Source: Eimeria necatrix
Taxonomy: Eukaryota > Apicomplexa > Conoidasida > Eucoccidiorida > Eimeriidae
Direction: 5' to 3'
DNA length: 64,000 nucleotides
NCBI RefSeq assembly: GCF_000499385.1
Contig: NW_013654378.1
Coordinates: 27,501-91,500 of the forward strand
Shown: positions 13,131-26,464 of the stretch, piece after piece
Layout: every line of letters begins with the position of its first letter
How positions within the stretch are numbered: the stretch's first letter is position 1
Notes under the pieces: generated by a model
The model's database searches: none
Told to the model about the DNA's origin: nothing
Seen by the model: the letters and a program-made list of their open reading frames with translations, nothing else
Made by a program: the position numbers and the translations under genes

Positions 13131-13940
13131 GGCGCGCGCGACTCGACTTTTGAGATTTAGTTCGAAATCCAAAAAGTTTGAATTCTAAAAAGTTCAAATT
13201 TTAGGAATTTTGATTTCGAAAAACCACTTTTTGTTCTTTTTAATTATTTAAATGAATTAGCGGAAGATAAATGCAGTTTCGGAACTTCATTTTCTCGATT
13301 CTCTTCAATTCGGGACGGGCCCTTCTTCGGGGGGGGCCATCGGGGGCGGGAAGTTGGGATTTCAGCGGCCAAAACTATTTATTTATTTCTTTTTAATGAA
13401 TTAGAAAGAATTAAAAAGAAATAAATAAATAGTTTTGAGTGTTAGGGGCTTTAATTTGGAGTTTCGAGGGTTTTTGTCCGGCGGCGTTCGGGTGTCTCGA
13501 CACTGCGCGGACCGGAGCAGTGGCCGCGGCCGTGCGATCTTCGCGAAAAATGGATCAAAAGAATTAATTTTGGACTTAAAAAGATCGAAATTGAATTTAA
13601 TTTGCACTTTAAGTTCTTAATCGCGTTGAAAAACGCCGTTTCCGCGGAAGCCGATGCTGCGAGGGAGTCTGCAGCCCCGTGGGTGCCGCCCGAGGCCCCG
13701 CCGGCGCCATTCTCTCGATTTCGCGTTATTTTGCAGATCTTTTTTGATTTTGAGAATTAAAATTCAAAAGATTTGAATTATTTGAATTATTTAATCCATT
13801 TAGAGCCTTTTTTCCCTCCAGATCCAGGGGCCGCGCCGGCCGGCCGCCCCGCTGCTGGGGCCCCTCCCCACAAGCTCTCTGCAGTTTTGCTGCGCAGCTT
13901 CGACTCTTTTTGAATTTCTTTTTTCTTTTTATTTTCGAAA
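13131..13940. other. Spacer upstream of NOG1
   Basis: Non-repetitive AT-rich sequence with GC islands at 13310-13350 and 13660-13710. No open frame of interest was found on either strand. It presumably contains the NOG1 promoter, but no element is recognisable. Confidence 0.4.
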
Positions 13941-13993
13941 ATGGAGTTGGGAGGTCTGAAGGTCAAGGTGAGTTTCAAGCGGCCTCCAGAACG

Positions 13994-14046
<53 letters not shown>

Positions 14047-14588
14047 GTTTGCTGCTGCTGCTAGGTTTGCTGCTGCTGCTGCATCTGCTAAGGAACAGCT
14101 CAGCAACTCGGCGGAAGATCCCAGCAGCAGCTGAGATTCCAAACCGCAAACCCTCGCGAGGGTTTCGGAGGGTTTGGTCTTCCCGTCCTGGAGCCTAGGG
14201 TTTAGGGTTTAGGGTTTAGGGTTTAGGGTTTAGGGTTTAGCGGCTCGAAGCCCCGTTTCTTCTCCACCAGCCCGCACGCAGTCGCGCGCGCCCCGCCGAA
14301 GCGCAGCAGCGCAGCCCGTGGGCTGGCAGGCCCAGGGTTTAGGGTTTAGGGTTTAGGGTTTAGGGTTTAGGGTTTAGGGTTTGTTGCAGGATCTGGCTCC
14401 GGTGCTTTCTGCTGCTGCTCTCATCGACGTTTGCCTCTCCAAGACGCAGCGCAAAACCCCCACGGAAGTTCACAAAAGCTGCAGCATAAATTTAATTCGA
14501 AAGTTTTATATTCGCAAAGTCAAAACTGCTGCGCAGTTCTTCACTGAAAAACTCAAGGCCATCACCGCCCTTTTTCCCAAACTCGAGG

Positions 14589-14636
<48 letters not shown>

Positions 14637-14689
14637 GGCGGTGGTGTGCTGCTGCTGCTGCGGGTGGCGGTGGTTTGGGGGTGCTTTTT

Positions 14690-14788
<99 letters not shown>

Positions 14789-16316
14789 CAGCTGGAGGTG
14801 GGCTGTGGAGCGGGTGTGTGCAGAGTCTGCATCCGTTTTACGCGGACTTGCTGAACATTTTGTACGACAGAGACCACTACAAGTTGGCGCTGGGCTCTGT
14901 TGCTGCAGCAGCAAATCGAATTGAAAAGATTTGCAAAGAATACATCACAATTTCCAAGTACTCCGACTCGCTGTACAAGTCCAAGTGTCTCAAGACCGCG
15001 GCTCTCGGCAGATACTGCACAGGCGAGCCGCTTTTTCCTTTTCTTTTCGCCAAATTTATTCTTTTTGTCTTTCACTTTCTTTTATTTGTCTTTGGCTTTT
15101 TTTATTTTTCTTTGGCGCGCTTTTATTCCGCTTTTTTCCGCCTTTTCGCGCCGGAGAAACCGCTTTTCCGGCGGGCCTGTTCTTGGCGAATCTGGGGTGT
15201 TCAGCTGAGCTCTTTTCTCATTTTTGCACGGCAAATACGGAATTTATTTCGTTTTTATTGTTTTAAAAAAGCTGTATTTGTTGTGCTTTCCTTTCTGGCG
15301 CGAAATTCGCTTTTTCCCGCTTCCCGAGGTGCCTGTACACCTGGCGGCGTTCAGGTGTACAGGCAGCTCCGGCATTCCAATTGGAGCGCAGCGGGCGATT
15401 TCGAATTATTTGAATTATTTTCGTTTTTCGGATTTAAATTGCGCAGCAATCTTCATTTATTATTCAAATTCTTTTGCACTTTTGCATTTGAGCCGCAGAT
15501 CGCTGCTGAACAGTTCAAGTTTCCGTCTCGGGCTGCGCGTCCGCAGCTCCGCGATCCTCCGTTTTCTGGACGATTTCTTTGATTTTTTATGTTTTTGAAT
15601 TGCATTTAAATCGAAATTGAATTAAATTTGAATTAAATTTGAATTAAATTCGAATTAATGGAGGAAATGCGGCGTTTGGGTTGCGTTGTCAGTGGTGAAG
15701 AAGCTGGCGAAAGTGCTGGAGTACCTGGAGGAAGTGCGGCAGCACCTGCAGCGGCTGCCGAGCATTCAAACTGCGCAGCGAACTTTGCTGCTCGCGGGAT
15801 TTCCAAATGTCGGAAAAAGTTCTTTTTTGAATAAACTTTCCAACGCCAACGTCGAAGTCCAGCCCTTCGCCTTCACCACCAAAAGCCTCTTCGTCGGCCA
15901 CTTCGACCACCTCTACGCGCGCTGGCAGGTCCGCCCTGCTCCGCTCCTGCTGCTGCTGCTGCTCAGCAGCAGCAGCAGCAGCAGCAGCAGCGCAGCTGCT
16001 GCTGGTGGTGGTGCTGCGCTGCTGCTGGTGGTGCTGCGCTGCTGGTGGTGGTGCTGCGCTGCTGCTGCTGGTGCTGCGCTGCTGCTGCTGGTGGTGCTGC
16101 GCTGCTGGTGGTGGTGGTGGTGGTGGCTGCGCTGCTGCTGCTGCGCTGTTGCTGCTTTGTTGCTGATCTGGGGCTGTGCTGCTGTTGTGCTGCTGCGCTG
16201 CTGCTGCTGCTGCTGCTTTGTTGCTGCTGGGTTGCTGCGCTGCTGCTGCTGCGCCTGCTGCGGGGTGGATGCTCCTGATGGAGATCTTGCGGCTCGTTCT
16301 AGAGCGACAGCAGCGG

Positions 16317-16361
<45 letters not shown>

Positions 16362-16668
16362 AATGAGTAGTAAATAGTTTTAAATAATTGAATTGTTTTA
16401 ATTATTTGTTTTCTGTTTTTAAGGTAATTGACACTCCGGGAATTTTGGACCATCCTCTCGAAGAAAGAAACTTAATCGAAATGCTCGCCGTGGCGGCGCT
16501 GACGCATTTGAATGTAAATTAAATTAAATTAAATTAAATTAAATTAAATTAATAATTTAATTAAATAAATAATTAAAATTAATTAAATTAAATTAAATTA
16601 ATTAATTAATTGAATGTGCTCATTAATTAATTGGTTAGTTGCGTTAAATTGAGCTGCTGCTGAGTGGT

Positions 16669-16711
<43 letters not shown>

Positions 16712-16844
16712 TTTGAATTTCTTTTTCGATTTTTTTGAAATTATTTCTTTACGAGTTAGTTAATTGACTCTTATTAATTAATTAAACCAATTAAACTAAA
16801 TAATTTATTTACTAGTTATTTGGTTTATTTATTATTTATTTGTT

Positions 16845-16900
<56 letters not shown>

Positions 16901-17116
16901 TTGTGCGCAGTGCGTAGTGCTGTTTCTGGTGGACGTGAGCGAAGAGTGCGGCTATTCGCTGCAGCAGCAAATTCAACTTTTCAAAAATGTTTTAATTTTA
17001 TTTAAAAAAAAACCAAAACTTCTCATTCTCAACAAAACTGACAAACGCCCGCTGCAGCAGCTGCAGCAGGAGGAGCAGCAGCTCCTCAAAGACTTGGAAA
17101 AGGGTGCGCAACGCTC

Positions 17117-17153
<37 letters not shown>

Positions 17154-17418
17154 GTCTGCTGCTGCTGCTGCTGCTGCTGTGTCTGCTGCTGCTGCTGCTG
17201 TATCTGCTGCGGCTGCTGCTGTATTTGCTGCGGCTGCTGCTGTACCTGCTGCGGCTGCTGCTGTGTCTGCTGCGGCTGCTGCTGTGTCTGCTGCTGCTGC
17301 GTTGCTGTGAATGCTGCTGCGGCTGCTCTTGCTGCAGCTCGTGCGTCTGCTGCTTCTGCTGCTGTTGCTTCTGCTGCTGTTGCTGTTGCTGTTCTTGCTT
17401 TTGTTGTTGCTGCTGCTG

Positions 17419-17458
<40 letters not shown>

Positions 17459-17702
17459 AGAGGCCGATGTGTGTATTGCTGCCACTTCGACGCTGACTGG
17501 GGAGGGTCTAGACGAAGCAAAGAATAAGGCCTGCGAGTTGCTGCTGCAGCAGGCGACCAGCCGCTTGCTGCTGCTGCTGCTGCTGCTTCGCTCGCCATCA
17601 AGGGACCTGCTGCAGCAATGCTGCATGTCTCTACAGTGCAGCAGCCGCGAAAGCCAAATATACCAGAAAGTGTTTTAAGAGAAATCGAACTCAAAAAGGT
17701 AC

Positions 17703-17746
<44 letters not shown>

Positions 17747-17868
17747 AGTCTTGTTGCTGCTGCTCGCGGTGCTTCTGTTACTGCTGCTGCTGCTTCCACT
17801 TGCTTTGATGCTGCTGCTTTGCCGGCGGTGGCTTTCTGGCGTTGCTGCTTCTGCTGCTGCTGCCGCTT

Positions 17869-17913
<45 letters not shown>

Positions 17914-18237
17914 GAGTGTTTTAGTAGCTTATTTGCTTCTTGCTGCTGCAGCAAGGAGTGGTGCTGCCGCGGCGGCGGCTCGAAAGAGATATAGAAGAAG
18001 AAGAGGGAGGGCCTGGGGTTTACAACTACGACGTTCGCAGTCCGCTAAACCCTAAACCCTAAACCCTAACTTCAAAACCCTAAACCCTAAACCCTAAGTT
18101 CCAAACCCTAAACCCTAAGGGCCAAGCCCTAGGGCCTGCGCTGCAGGCGGCGGGTCTGCGGGGTTGCTTTGGGGAGCTGCTGCAGCAGCGTAGCTGCCCG
18201 CGTCGCTGCAGCAGCAGCAGCTGCTGCTGCTGCTGCA

Positions 18238-18280
<43 letters not shown>

Positions 18281-18598
18281 GTAGAGGACTACATTTTGGA
18301 AAAAGAAGAATGGCGTTATGACATTCAACCCGAATTCTTAAATGGAAAAAATGTCGGAGACTTTTTAGATCCCGACATTAAAGAAAAGCTGATGAAGTTG
18401 GAGGAGGAGGAGCAGCAGCTGCTGCAGCAGGAGGAGCAGCAGCAGGAGCAGATTCAGGCAAGGGTTTAGGGTTTAGGGTTTAGGGTTTAGGGTTTGGGGG
18501 TTCTGGGGGAATGCTTGTCTGCGGTTTTCTCAACTGCTAGCTGCTGCTGCAGTTTCCTTAGTTTTGTTTTTTTGCTGCTTCTGCTGCTTGCTCGTTCT

Positions 18599-18661
<63 letters not shown>

Positions 18662-18892
18662 TTCTGTATTATTTTCTTGTCCCTTGGTTTCTTTCTCACT
18701 GCTTGTGTGGCTGCTGCTGTTAACTGCTGCTGAATCCTCTGGCCTTTCTCGTTGCTGCTGCTGTCCCGCTGCTGCTGCAGCTGCAGCAAAAGACTGCTGC
18801 TGCTTGCTGCTGCTGCTCCACCGTGTTGCGCTGTGTGTTGCTGCAAACAAATGCTGCTGCTGGTGCTGCTGCAAGGAAACGCTGCTGCTGCT

Positions 18893-18923
<31 letters not shown>

Positions 18924-18932
18924 AGCAAACGG

Positions 18933-18974
<42 letters not shown>

Positions 18975-20219
18975 CTGCAGCAGCAACTCGCGAACTTAAA
19001 AGCAGTGAGGCAGAAGCTGCAGCGGCTGCACAGAGGAATAAGTCAAAAGCGAATGGAAGCAAAACTGAAAAAGAAAAAAAATGGACCTCGTTTGCTTAAA
19101 AAGACAGTAAGTTTTATTTATTTTATTTTATTTTATTTTGTTTTATTTTATTTTGTTTTGTTTTTGGACTTTAATTCTTTTTGCCTTTTTTGTTTCTTTT
19201 TGCATTTCGTCTTCCTCTTTATTCATCTGTTCGCTTTTTCCGATTCTTTTTGGCCTTTGTTTTTATCTTCCTTTTTTATTTTTATTTTTATTTTTTTTAT
19301 TTTCATTTTTATTTATTTTTTTCTGCAGCTTTTGCTCTTTTGACTCTTTGTTCATTCTTTGGTTCCTTTTCGTCTTTTTGCTTTTTTATTTTCTCCTTTT
19401 TGATCTCATTTCCACTTTTATTAATTAATTAATTTATTTATTTATTTATTTATTTGTTTATTTCCATTTTAAATTTATTTAGTTCATTAAGTAAAATGGA
19501 CTTTTCTTTTGCTGCTTTGCTGCTGCAGAAGCAGCAGCTGGAAGCAGCACGGAGGGCTTTGAGGGAAGAAGATATAAATTTGAATGAAGCAAAAAGACAA
19601 AAGAGAAAACGAGAAGCTTCAGACAGTCCGCAAACCCTAAACCCTAAACCCTAAACCCTAAACCCTGATTTCAGCGGCGCGGGCCGCCGCTTTCCCCCGC
19701 AGCTCTCAGCCCCCGCCCGCCTGCCGAGGGCCTAGGGTTTAGGGTTTAGAGCCTGGGGCTTAGGGTTTGCTCAGAGCCCGGGCCTAGGGTTTAGGGTTTA
19801 GGGTTTAGGGTTTAGGGTTTAGGGTTTGGGGTTTGGGCGCAGGCATGGAGGTGGAGGGCTCGGGGCGGGAAAAGCTGAAGGCGAAGATTCGGCGTTTGGT
19901 GAAGTCTCGAGAAAAGGAGTCGAAAGAAAGAAAAGAATTAAAAGAAAGAAAAGGATTGAAAGAAATAAAAGATTTGAAAGAATTGAAAGAATTAAAAGAA
20001 AGAAAAGAAGTGAAAGAAGAACTCGAGGAGTCCGCAGTGGCGCGGGGCCAGCGGCGCAGACTCGGAGGTGTACGTACAGCTCAGGCCTTCAAGTTGAAAA
20101 AACAAATCGACAAAAAACTAAAAGGAAAAAAAGGAGAGTCCGACAGATTTATAAATGTGAAGAAGCAGAAGTGGATGCTTTCTGGCAAGCGGACTTTCGG
20201 GAAAACCAACAAAAGATGA
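13941..20219 (+). CDS. NOG1: Nucleolar GTP-binding protein 1 (NOG1/GTPBP4), multi-exon
   Basis: An OBG-HflX-like GTPase that joins pre-60S ribosomal particles in the nucleolus. Exons I can join: 13941-13967, 14390-14587, 14824-15022, 15693-15928, 16424-16513, 16911-17103, 17461-17552, 17603-17698, 17952-18039, 18285-18463 (or 18457), 18981-19106, 19529-19625, 19843-20219, giving about 665 residues (yeast and human are about 635-650). Motifs: N-terminal SKTQRKTP; G1 GFPNVGKSS near residue 177; switch [12 protein letters not shown]3 [12 protein letters not shown]4 NKTD; G5 TSTLTGEG; then [22 protein letters not shown] and the conserved basic tail KGKKGESDR...SGKRTFGK. Start: ATG plus eight codons, matching the short family N-terminus. 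Introns hold CTG tracts, TTAA repeats and telomere-like arrays. The donors at 15023 and 17553 appear to be GC rather than GT. The second could instead be a frameshift in a CTG tract: the frame changes between residues LLLQQ and AMLHVST. A palindrome variant at 20068 is translated in the last exon. Confidence 0.93.
14196..14382. repeat. Telomere-like TTTAGGG repeats in NOG1 intron 1
   Basis: Two runs of TTTAGGG, about 14198-14240 and 14336-14380, separated by a GC-rich spacer. The second run ends directly at the acceptor TTGTTGCAG of exon 2. Other NOG1 introns carry the same unit: 18047-18130 and 19628-19665 as CCCTAAA, 18464-18497 and 19735-19830 as TTTAGGG. Confidence 0.9.
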
Positions 20220-20325
20220 AACCCCAAAAAAGGGTTTTCCGGGAAAGCAAACAAACGGTGAAACCCCAAAAAAGGGTTTTCTGGGAAAACAAACGAAAGA
20301 CGAAACCCCAAAAAAGGGTTTTCTG
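20218..20325 (+). repeat. 42-bp tandem repeat overlapping the NOG1 stop codon
   Basis: Three copies of a 42-bp unit begin with GAAACCCCAAAAAAGGGTTTT at 20218, 20260 and 20302. Each has the dyad AACCC-N7-GGGTT. The sequence just before each core (TCGGGAAAACCAACAAAAGA and its variants) matches the last codons of NOG1, so the 3' end of the coding region seems to have been duplicated into the 3' UTR. Confidence 0.8.
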
Positions 20326-20420
20326 CGGACCCCCTTTCTTCCTTTTTCTTCAATTACTTTTTTCCATTTCAGTCGGTGCTTTGTTGGCTTTTTCGTTCTT
20401 TAGTTGTTCAGCAAACGCGA

Positions 20421-20510
20421 GGGTTTAGGGTTTTCTAAACCCTAAACCCTAACGCTCCCAAACCCTAAACCCTAAACCCTAGGGAACCCGCAAACCCTAA
20501 ACCCTGCGTT
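20421..20510. repeat. Telomere-like repeats, both orientations
   Basis: AGGGTTTAGGG is followed at once by CTAAACCCTAAACCC and further CCCTAAA units, forming a short inverted arrangement just downstream of NOG1. Confidence 0.8.
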
Positions 20511-20898
20511 TGCTCCCAGTACAAATTAGTCTGCAGGCAGATAGTCATTGATATGTTGCGAATTGCATTTACAAATATGTTTTTGCAATAATTGTATTTA
20601 TAAATATATTTAGTTTATTTATTTTTGCAATAATTGTATTTTTAAATATATTTAGTTTATTTATTTTCTAAGAACTAGGGTTTGCAAAAAGCGAAGACAC
20701 AAGACGAAAAAAGTTGACTTCCGCTCGGGTGTATGTCCAGCAAAGTTGTTCATTTGTTTTCTTTTTTTTATTTCTTTTTCTGTTTCCCTGTTGTTTGGAC
20801 ACAAATGAAAGTTTTCTTTTCATTTATTCTTCCAAATCCGAATTTTAATTTCACTTTCCACTTATTGCGCGTCAGCCGCTTTCCCCGCTCCGCCTGAG

Positions 20899-21344
20899 GT
20901 GTACGTACACCCGAACGGGCGGCGGCGGCCGCGCGGCCCGAGGTGTATGTACACCTCAGCACTGGGGGGCGCGCATGCATGCGAATTAAAGGACTGAGGC
21001 CCTTAATTTTGGAATATTCAAATGTGTCGGGGCCTCAGTGCCTCGCGGTGTACGTACACTTCATTTGGCCGCGGGGAGCGCGAGGTGTACGTACACCTCA
21101 GCTGGCTGCGGTGTACGTACACCTCAGTTCCCAGCTGTACGTACACCCCAGCGCTGCGCCAAGCGCGCCCCAACGAGTCCGCGGCAATTCTCTAAAGACT
21201 ATAAATCATAAATCACTAATAGATATATATAAATCCACTTGGAAGCAATTGGCAGCAGCAGGGGCCGCTGCAATTGCATGCGCTGCGGTGTACGTACACC
21301 GCAGCTGCGCTGCGGTGTGCGCATGCGCTGCGGTGTACGTACAC
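20899..21344. repeat. Cluster of GTGTACGTACAC palindromes between convergent genes
   Basis: Exact 12-bp copies at 20899, 21048, 21085, 21111, 21288 and 21333, a CTGTACGTACAC copy at 21135 and a GTGTATGTACAC copy at 20943. Several extend to the longer dyad GAGGTGTACGTACACCTC. The cluster lies between the 3' ends of NOG1 and the phosphatase, and the last copy directly follows the phosphatase stop codon. A role in 3'-end formation, transcript insulation or factor binding is only inference. Confidence 0.75.
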
Positions 21345-23070
21345 TCAGAGCTCGTCGTGGAGAGGCGAAGAGTCTTTTGTTTGCATTTCTTTAATTGGAG
21401 TTTCTTTTAATTTAATTTTATTTATTTCTTTTTCTTTTATTTGCTGCTTTTCCTGCAGCTCGCTTTCTATCATGTCCGGCAGCAGCACCAGCAAAATGCC
21501 AGTGGTCCACGAGACCTCATTTCCGTTAATCTGCAAAACAATAATTCAAAATTAATTCAAAATTAATCATTCAAAATTAATCATTTAAAATTAATAATTC
21601 AAAATTAATAATTCAAAATTAATAATTCAAAATTAATAATTCAAAATTAATCATTTAAAATTAATAATTCAAAATTAATTCAAAATTAATGGTTAAAAAT
21701 TAATAATTCAAAATTAGTAATTCAAAATTAATCATTTAAAATTAATAATTCAAAATTAATCATATAAAATTAATCATTCAAAATTAATCACTCAAAACTA
21801 ATAATTCAAAATTAATAATTCAGAATTAATAATTCAGAATTAATCATTCAAAATTAGTAATTCAAAATTAATCATTCAAAATTAATAATTCAAAATTAAT
21901 CATTCAAAATTAATAATTCAAAATTAATAATTCAAAATAAACAATTGAAATAAATGATTTAAAACCAATACTTCAAAGCAAATAATTCAAACAAACGATT
22001 TTATTAGCATTTCAATAAAACGCATCTTCCAACTAAATTAATCAATTATTTGACTAATAGGTTAATTAATAAATTACATTAATTAATTAATTACATTAAT
22101 TAATTAATTAATTAACTAATTACATTAATTAATTAATTAATTAACTAATCAACTAATCAACTAACCAATTATTTGATTAATAATTTAATTAACTAATTAA
22201 GTACATTAATTAATTAATTAATTAATTAATTAATCAACTAATCAACTAATCAATTATTTGATTATTATGTTAATTAACTAATAAATTACATTAATTAATT
22301 AATTAATTAATTAATTAATTATTAAACAGCTAAAGGCACAACTGTATTTTCGTTTGCTTCACAATTAGCTGCGGATTAACTGACTTGGGAATTCCAAAAC
22401 TGGCTTTTGTTTGTCACTAATGAATTAAAAAACTGCTTTCCAAATTAAACTCTTCAAAGAATTAATTGGAATTAATTTTTGTTTTCCATTTTTTAAATTT
22501 ATTTATTTATTTTCTTCTATGCTTCTCTCATTTATACTTTCTTTCATGTTTATCTTTAACTTTTAACTTTATTTATAATTATAACTTCTAATTTTCCATT
22601 CTTTTATTTTAATTTTAATTTAATTTTATTTTTTATTTTCATTTTTATAAACTGGCGCCGGCAGTTTGCTGCTGCGGCGCCGGGGTGTACGTACACCCCA
22701 CGAGGTGTCTGTACACCCGCGGGGTGTACGTACACCCCAGCGCCGCCGCCGCGCTCCCCGAGTCCGTTTTTTTTTTCATTTTTATTTTCTCACTTCATTA
22801 ACTGCTGCCAACTGCCGCTCTTCGTCGATTTGAAGAACGTCGGACAGAAAATGAGACATCAGCACCAGCCTGTTCGCAAAATGCAAAAAGGAAAAAAGAA
22901 AAATAATTCTTTTCCCGAATTTTCAAACTTTGAAACTTTTGCATGCAAAGATTTATCTGAATTGAAACACTGAGCACTGCATGCATTCTTGCATTCACTA
23001 CATTTTATCCATTACACCTGCTACACAATATGTGCTCCAGCAGCAGCAGCAGCAGCAGCAGCAATAGCAG

Positions 23071-23103
<33 letters not shown>

Positions 23104-23203
23104 TAGCAGTGGCAGCAGCAGCGCGCATTCCACCGAAGCAGCCTGCTCGTGCCTCTCCTGCTGCTGCAGATGCGTGTACGCAGCACCAGCAGCAGCAGCA
23201 GCC

Positions 23204-23256
<53 letters not shown>

Positions 23257-24312
23257 GCTCACCCGAAGCAGCCGGTCTGCGCCTTTTCTGCTGCAGCAGA
23301 GGCGTGGAGGTTTTTCAAAACCTCTTTTGAGTGTTTTATTTCGCAAAGGGTTTTCGCCCGCGACAAAAAAGAAGACACAGAAAAGCGGGGGGCCGTGGGG
23401 GCCTGGACTACATACTGCAGACAGAAGCAAAACCCCAATTTCCTTTTCAATTAAATCCAAAACCCTTTATTTCTGGCTTTTAGCTGCTGCAGCAGCAGCA
23501 GCAGCAGCTGCTGCTGCTGCTGCTGCTGCTGTAGCTACATCTTGATTTTTTTCCGCTTTAATTTGAAGCCAAAATACTTTAATTCGAGCGGTTAGCAGCT
23601 GCTGCAGCTGCTGCTGCAGCTGCGGAAGCTGCAACAACAGCAGCTGCAGCAGCTGCAGCAGCTGCTGCAGTGGCTGCTGCAGCAGCTGCAGCAGCTGCTG
23701 CTGCAGCGGAGAGGAAGAATATAAAATGAATGGAAAATAAAGCAGCAAATCGAACAGGCAAAGAAGAAATATAAATGGAAAAAGAAATGGGCAACAAAAA
23801 AAGAAATACTTCAAATTAAAGAATTAAAAAAAACAATTCAAAGAAAGAAACATTTCAAAATAAATAAAAACCGAAATAAATAAACAACTCAGAAGAGGTC
23901 AACAATTGAAAAAAATAAGCAATTCAAAATAAAAAACAATTCCAAATAAAAGGCGAATTAAATAAAAAGAAGTTAAAAATAAAAAAATTCAAAATAAATG
24001 AAAATCAAAAAAAGCGAAAGAAAGAAACGGGACAAAAGAAAGGCATAAAAAAAACGCAATTAAACGAAACACTATAAACAAATAAATAAACAAATAAATG
24101 AACAAATAAATAAAATAGTCATTTAAATAAATAAATAAATTAATTAATTCATTAATTCATTAATCAATTGAGTAATTAATTAATTAACAAATTAATTAAT
24201 TAATTAATTAATCCACTAACTAATCCACTAAATAAACACATAAGTGCAATAAATAAATAATTAAATTAATTAACAAAATAATTAAGTGAATAACTAAAGA
24301 AATAAACTAAAA

Positions 24313-24347
<35 letters not shown>

Positions 24348-26167
24348 AATAAATAAATAAATAAATAAATAAATAAATATAAATAGAAATAAATAATTAA
24401 TTAATTAATTAAAATTCTTTCCTGATTAAAATGGAAATAATTTTCTGTCGCGTAAATTTGCATTTCGGGCGGCAGCGGAAATGGCAGAGTTTCATGAGGC
24501 TCCCAAGAAGCTGCAACATCCTGAAAATAAAATAAATAAAATGGAATAAATAAAATAAATAAAATAAAATAAAATAAATAAAATAAATAAAATAAAATGA
24601 ATAAATTTAAATTAATTAAAATGAATTAATTAAAATAAATGGATTACGGTGAATTAAAATGAATAAAAATGGATAAAAATGGATTGAAATCGATTAAATT
24701 ATTAATTAAAATGAATTAGTAATTAAAATGAATTAAAATGAATTAAACGGTTAATTAAAATGAATAAAAATGAATCAAATGATTAATTTAGATGAATAAA
24801 AATGAATTAAAATGAATTAAATGATTAATTTAGATGAATAAAAATGAATTAAAATGAATTAAATGATTAATTTAAATGAATAAAAATGAATAAAAATGAA
24901 TCAAATGATTAATTTAAATGAATAAAAATGAATAAAAATGAATCAAATGATTAATTTAAATGAATTAAAATGAATTAAAATGAATTAAATGATTAATTAA
25001 ATGAATTAAAATGAATTAAAATGAATTAAATGATTAATTAAATGAATTTATTGTTTTAAACTGATTCAGATTTGATGAAAAAGAACTGAAATGGAACAAA
25101 AATTAAATCAGAAATGAAGGAAATCGCAATTAAGTGAAATACTCAAAAAGAAGTTCAATTTGAAATTAACTAATTAATTAACCAATTTAATTTAATTTTA
25201 TTTAATTTAAATTAAAATTAAATTAAATAAATATCAAATGAAATAAAATGAAATAAAATTTAAAATAAATAAAATTAAAACAAATAAAATAAAATAAAAT
25301 GAAAGAGGAAATGAGTGAAATCAAAAGCCAATTAAAACAAACCAAATCAAACTAATGAAACAAAATAAATTAAATTAAATTAAATTGATTAATAATATTA
25401 AATTAAATTAATTACACTAATTAAATTAAATCAAACTAATTAAACTGATTAAACAAATTAAATTACTTAAATCTAATTAGATCAATTAAATCGAACTAAT
25501 TAAATTAAGTAAATTAATTAAACTAATTAAATGAATTGAATAAAATTAATGACTAAATTAATTGAATCGAATAATTAATTAGGTTAAATAATTGAACTAA
25601 ACTTAAATCAAATAAAATAAATAATTAAATCAATTAATTAAATTAAAAAATTAATTAAACAGAATAAACAATTGAATCAATTAAATAAAACAAATATTGA
25701 AATTAATTAAATTTATTAATTAAATTAAATAAAACAAATATTAAATCAATTCAATTGATTAAATTAAATAAAACAAATAATGAAATTAATTAAATTAGTT
25801 GATTAAATTATATAAGTAAATAATTAAATTAATTAAATTAATTAAATTAAATAGACAAATACATAAATTAATTAAATTAAATAAACAAATAATAAAATTA
25901 ATTAAATTAATTAACTAAATTAAACAATTAATTAAATTAACTAATTAATTTAAATAAACAAATGATTAAATTAATTTAATTAATTTAATTAATTAAATAA
26001 ATAATTAAATTAATTAAATTTAAAACCCACAGCTCTGCAGCCGTGGAAGTCTGCTGCTCCTCTGGCTTTCGTTTTTGTTTTTTTTTTTATTTTTTTTGCT
26101 TCTTCTTTTGCAAACTTTTTTATTTTTATTTCATCCATTTCCCGAGTCACAAACTCCCAACTCAACA

Positions 26168-26237
<70 letters not shown>

Positions 26238-26238
26238 A

Positions 26239-26310
<72 letters not shown>

Positions 26311-26319
26311 GTGCGTCTC

Positions 26320-26352
<33 letters not shown>

Positions 26353-26409
26353 GCTGCTGCGCCCGCGGCTGCCTTCGTCGCTGTGGAGGAACTCATCCAT
26401 CACGAAGTA

Positions 26410-26464
<55 letters not shown>

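Noticed and set aside
20068..20079. GTGTACGTACAG as a 12-nt intron in NOG1
   Set aside because: It begins GT and ends AG, but 12 nt is far too short to splice and its removal would not change the frame.
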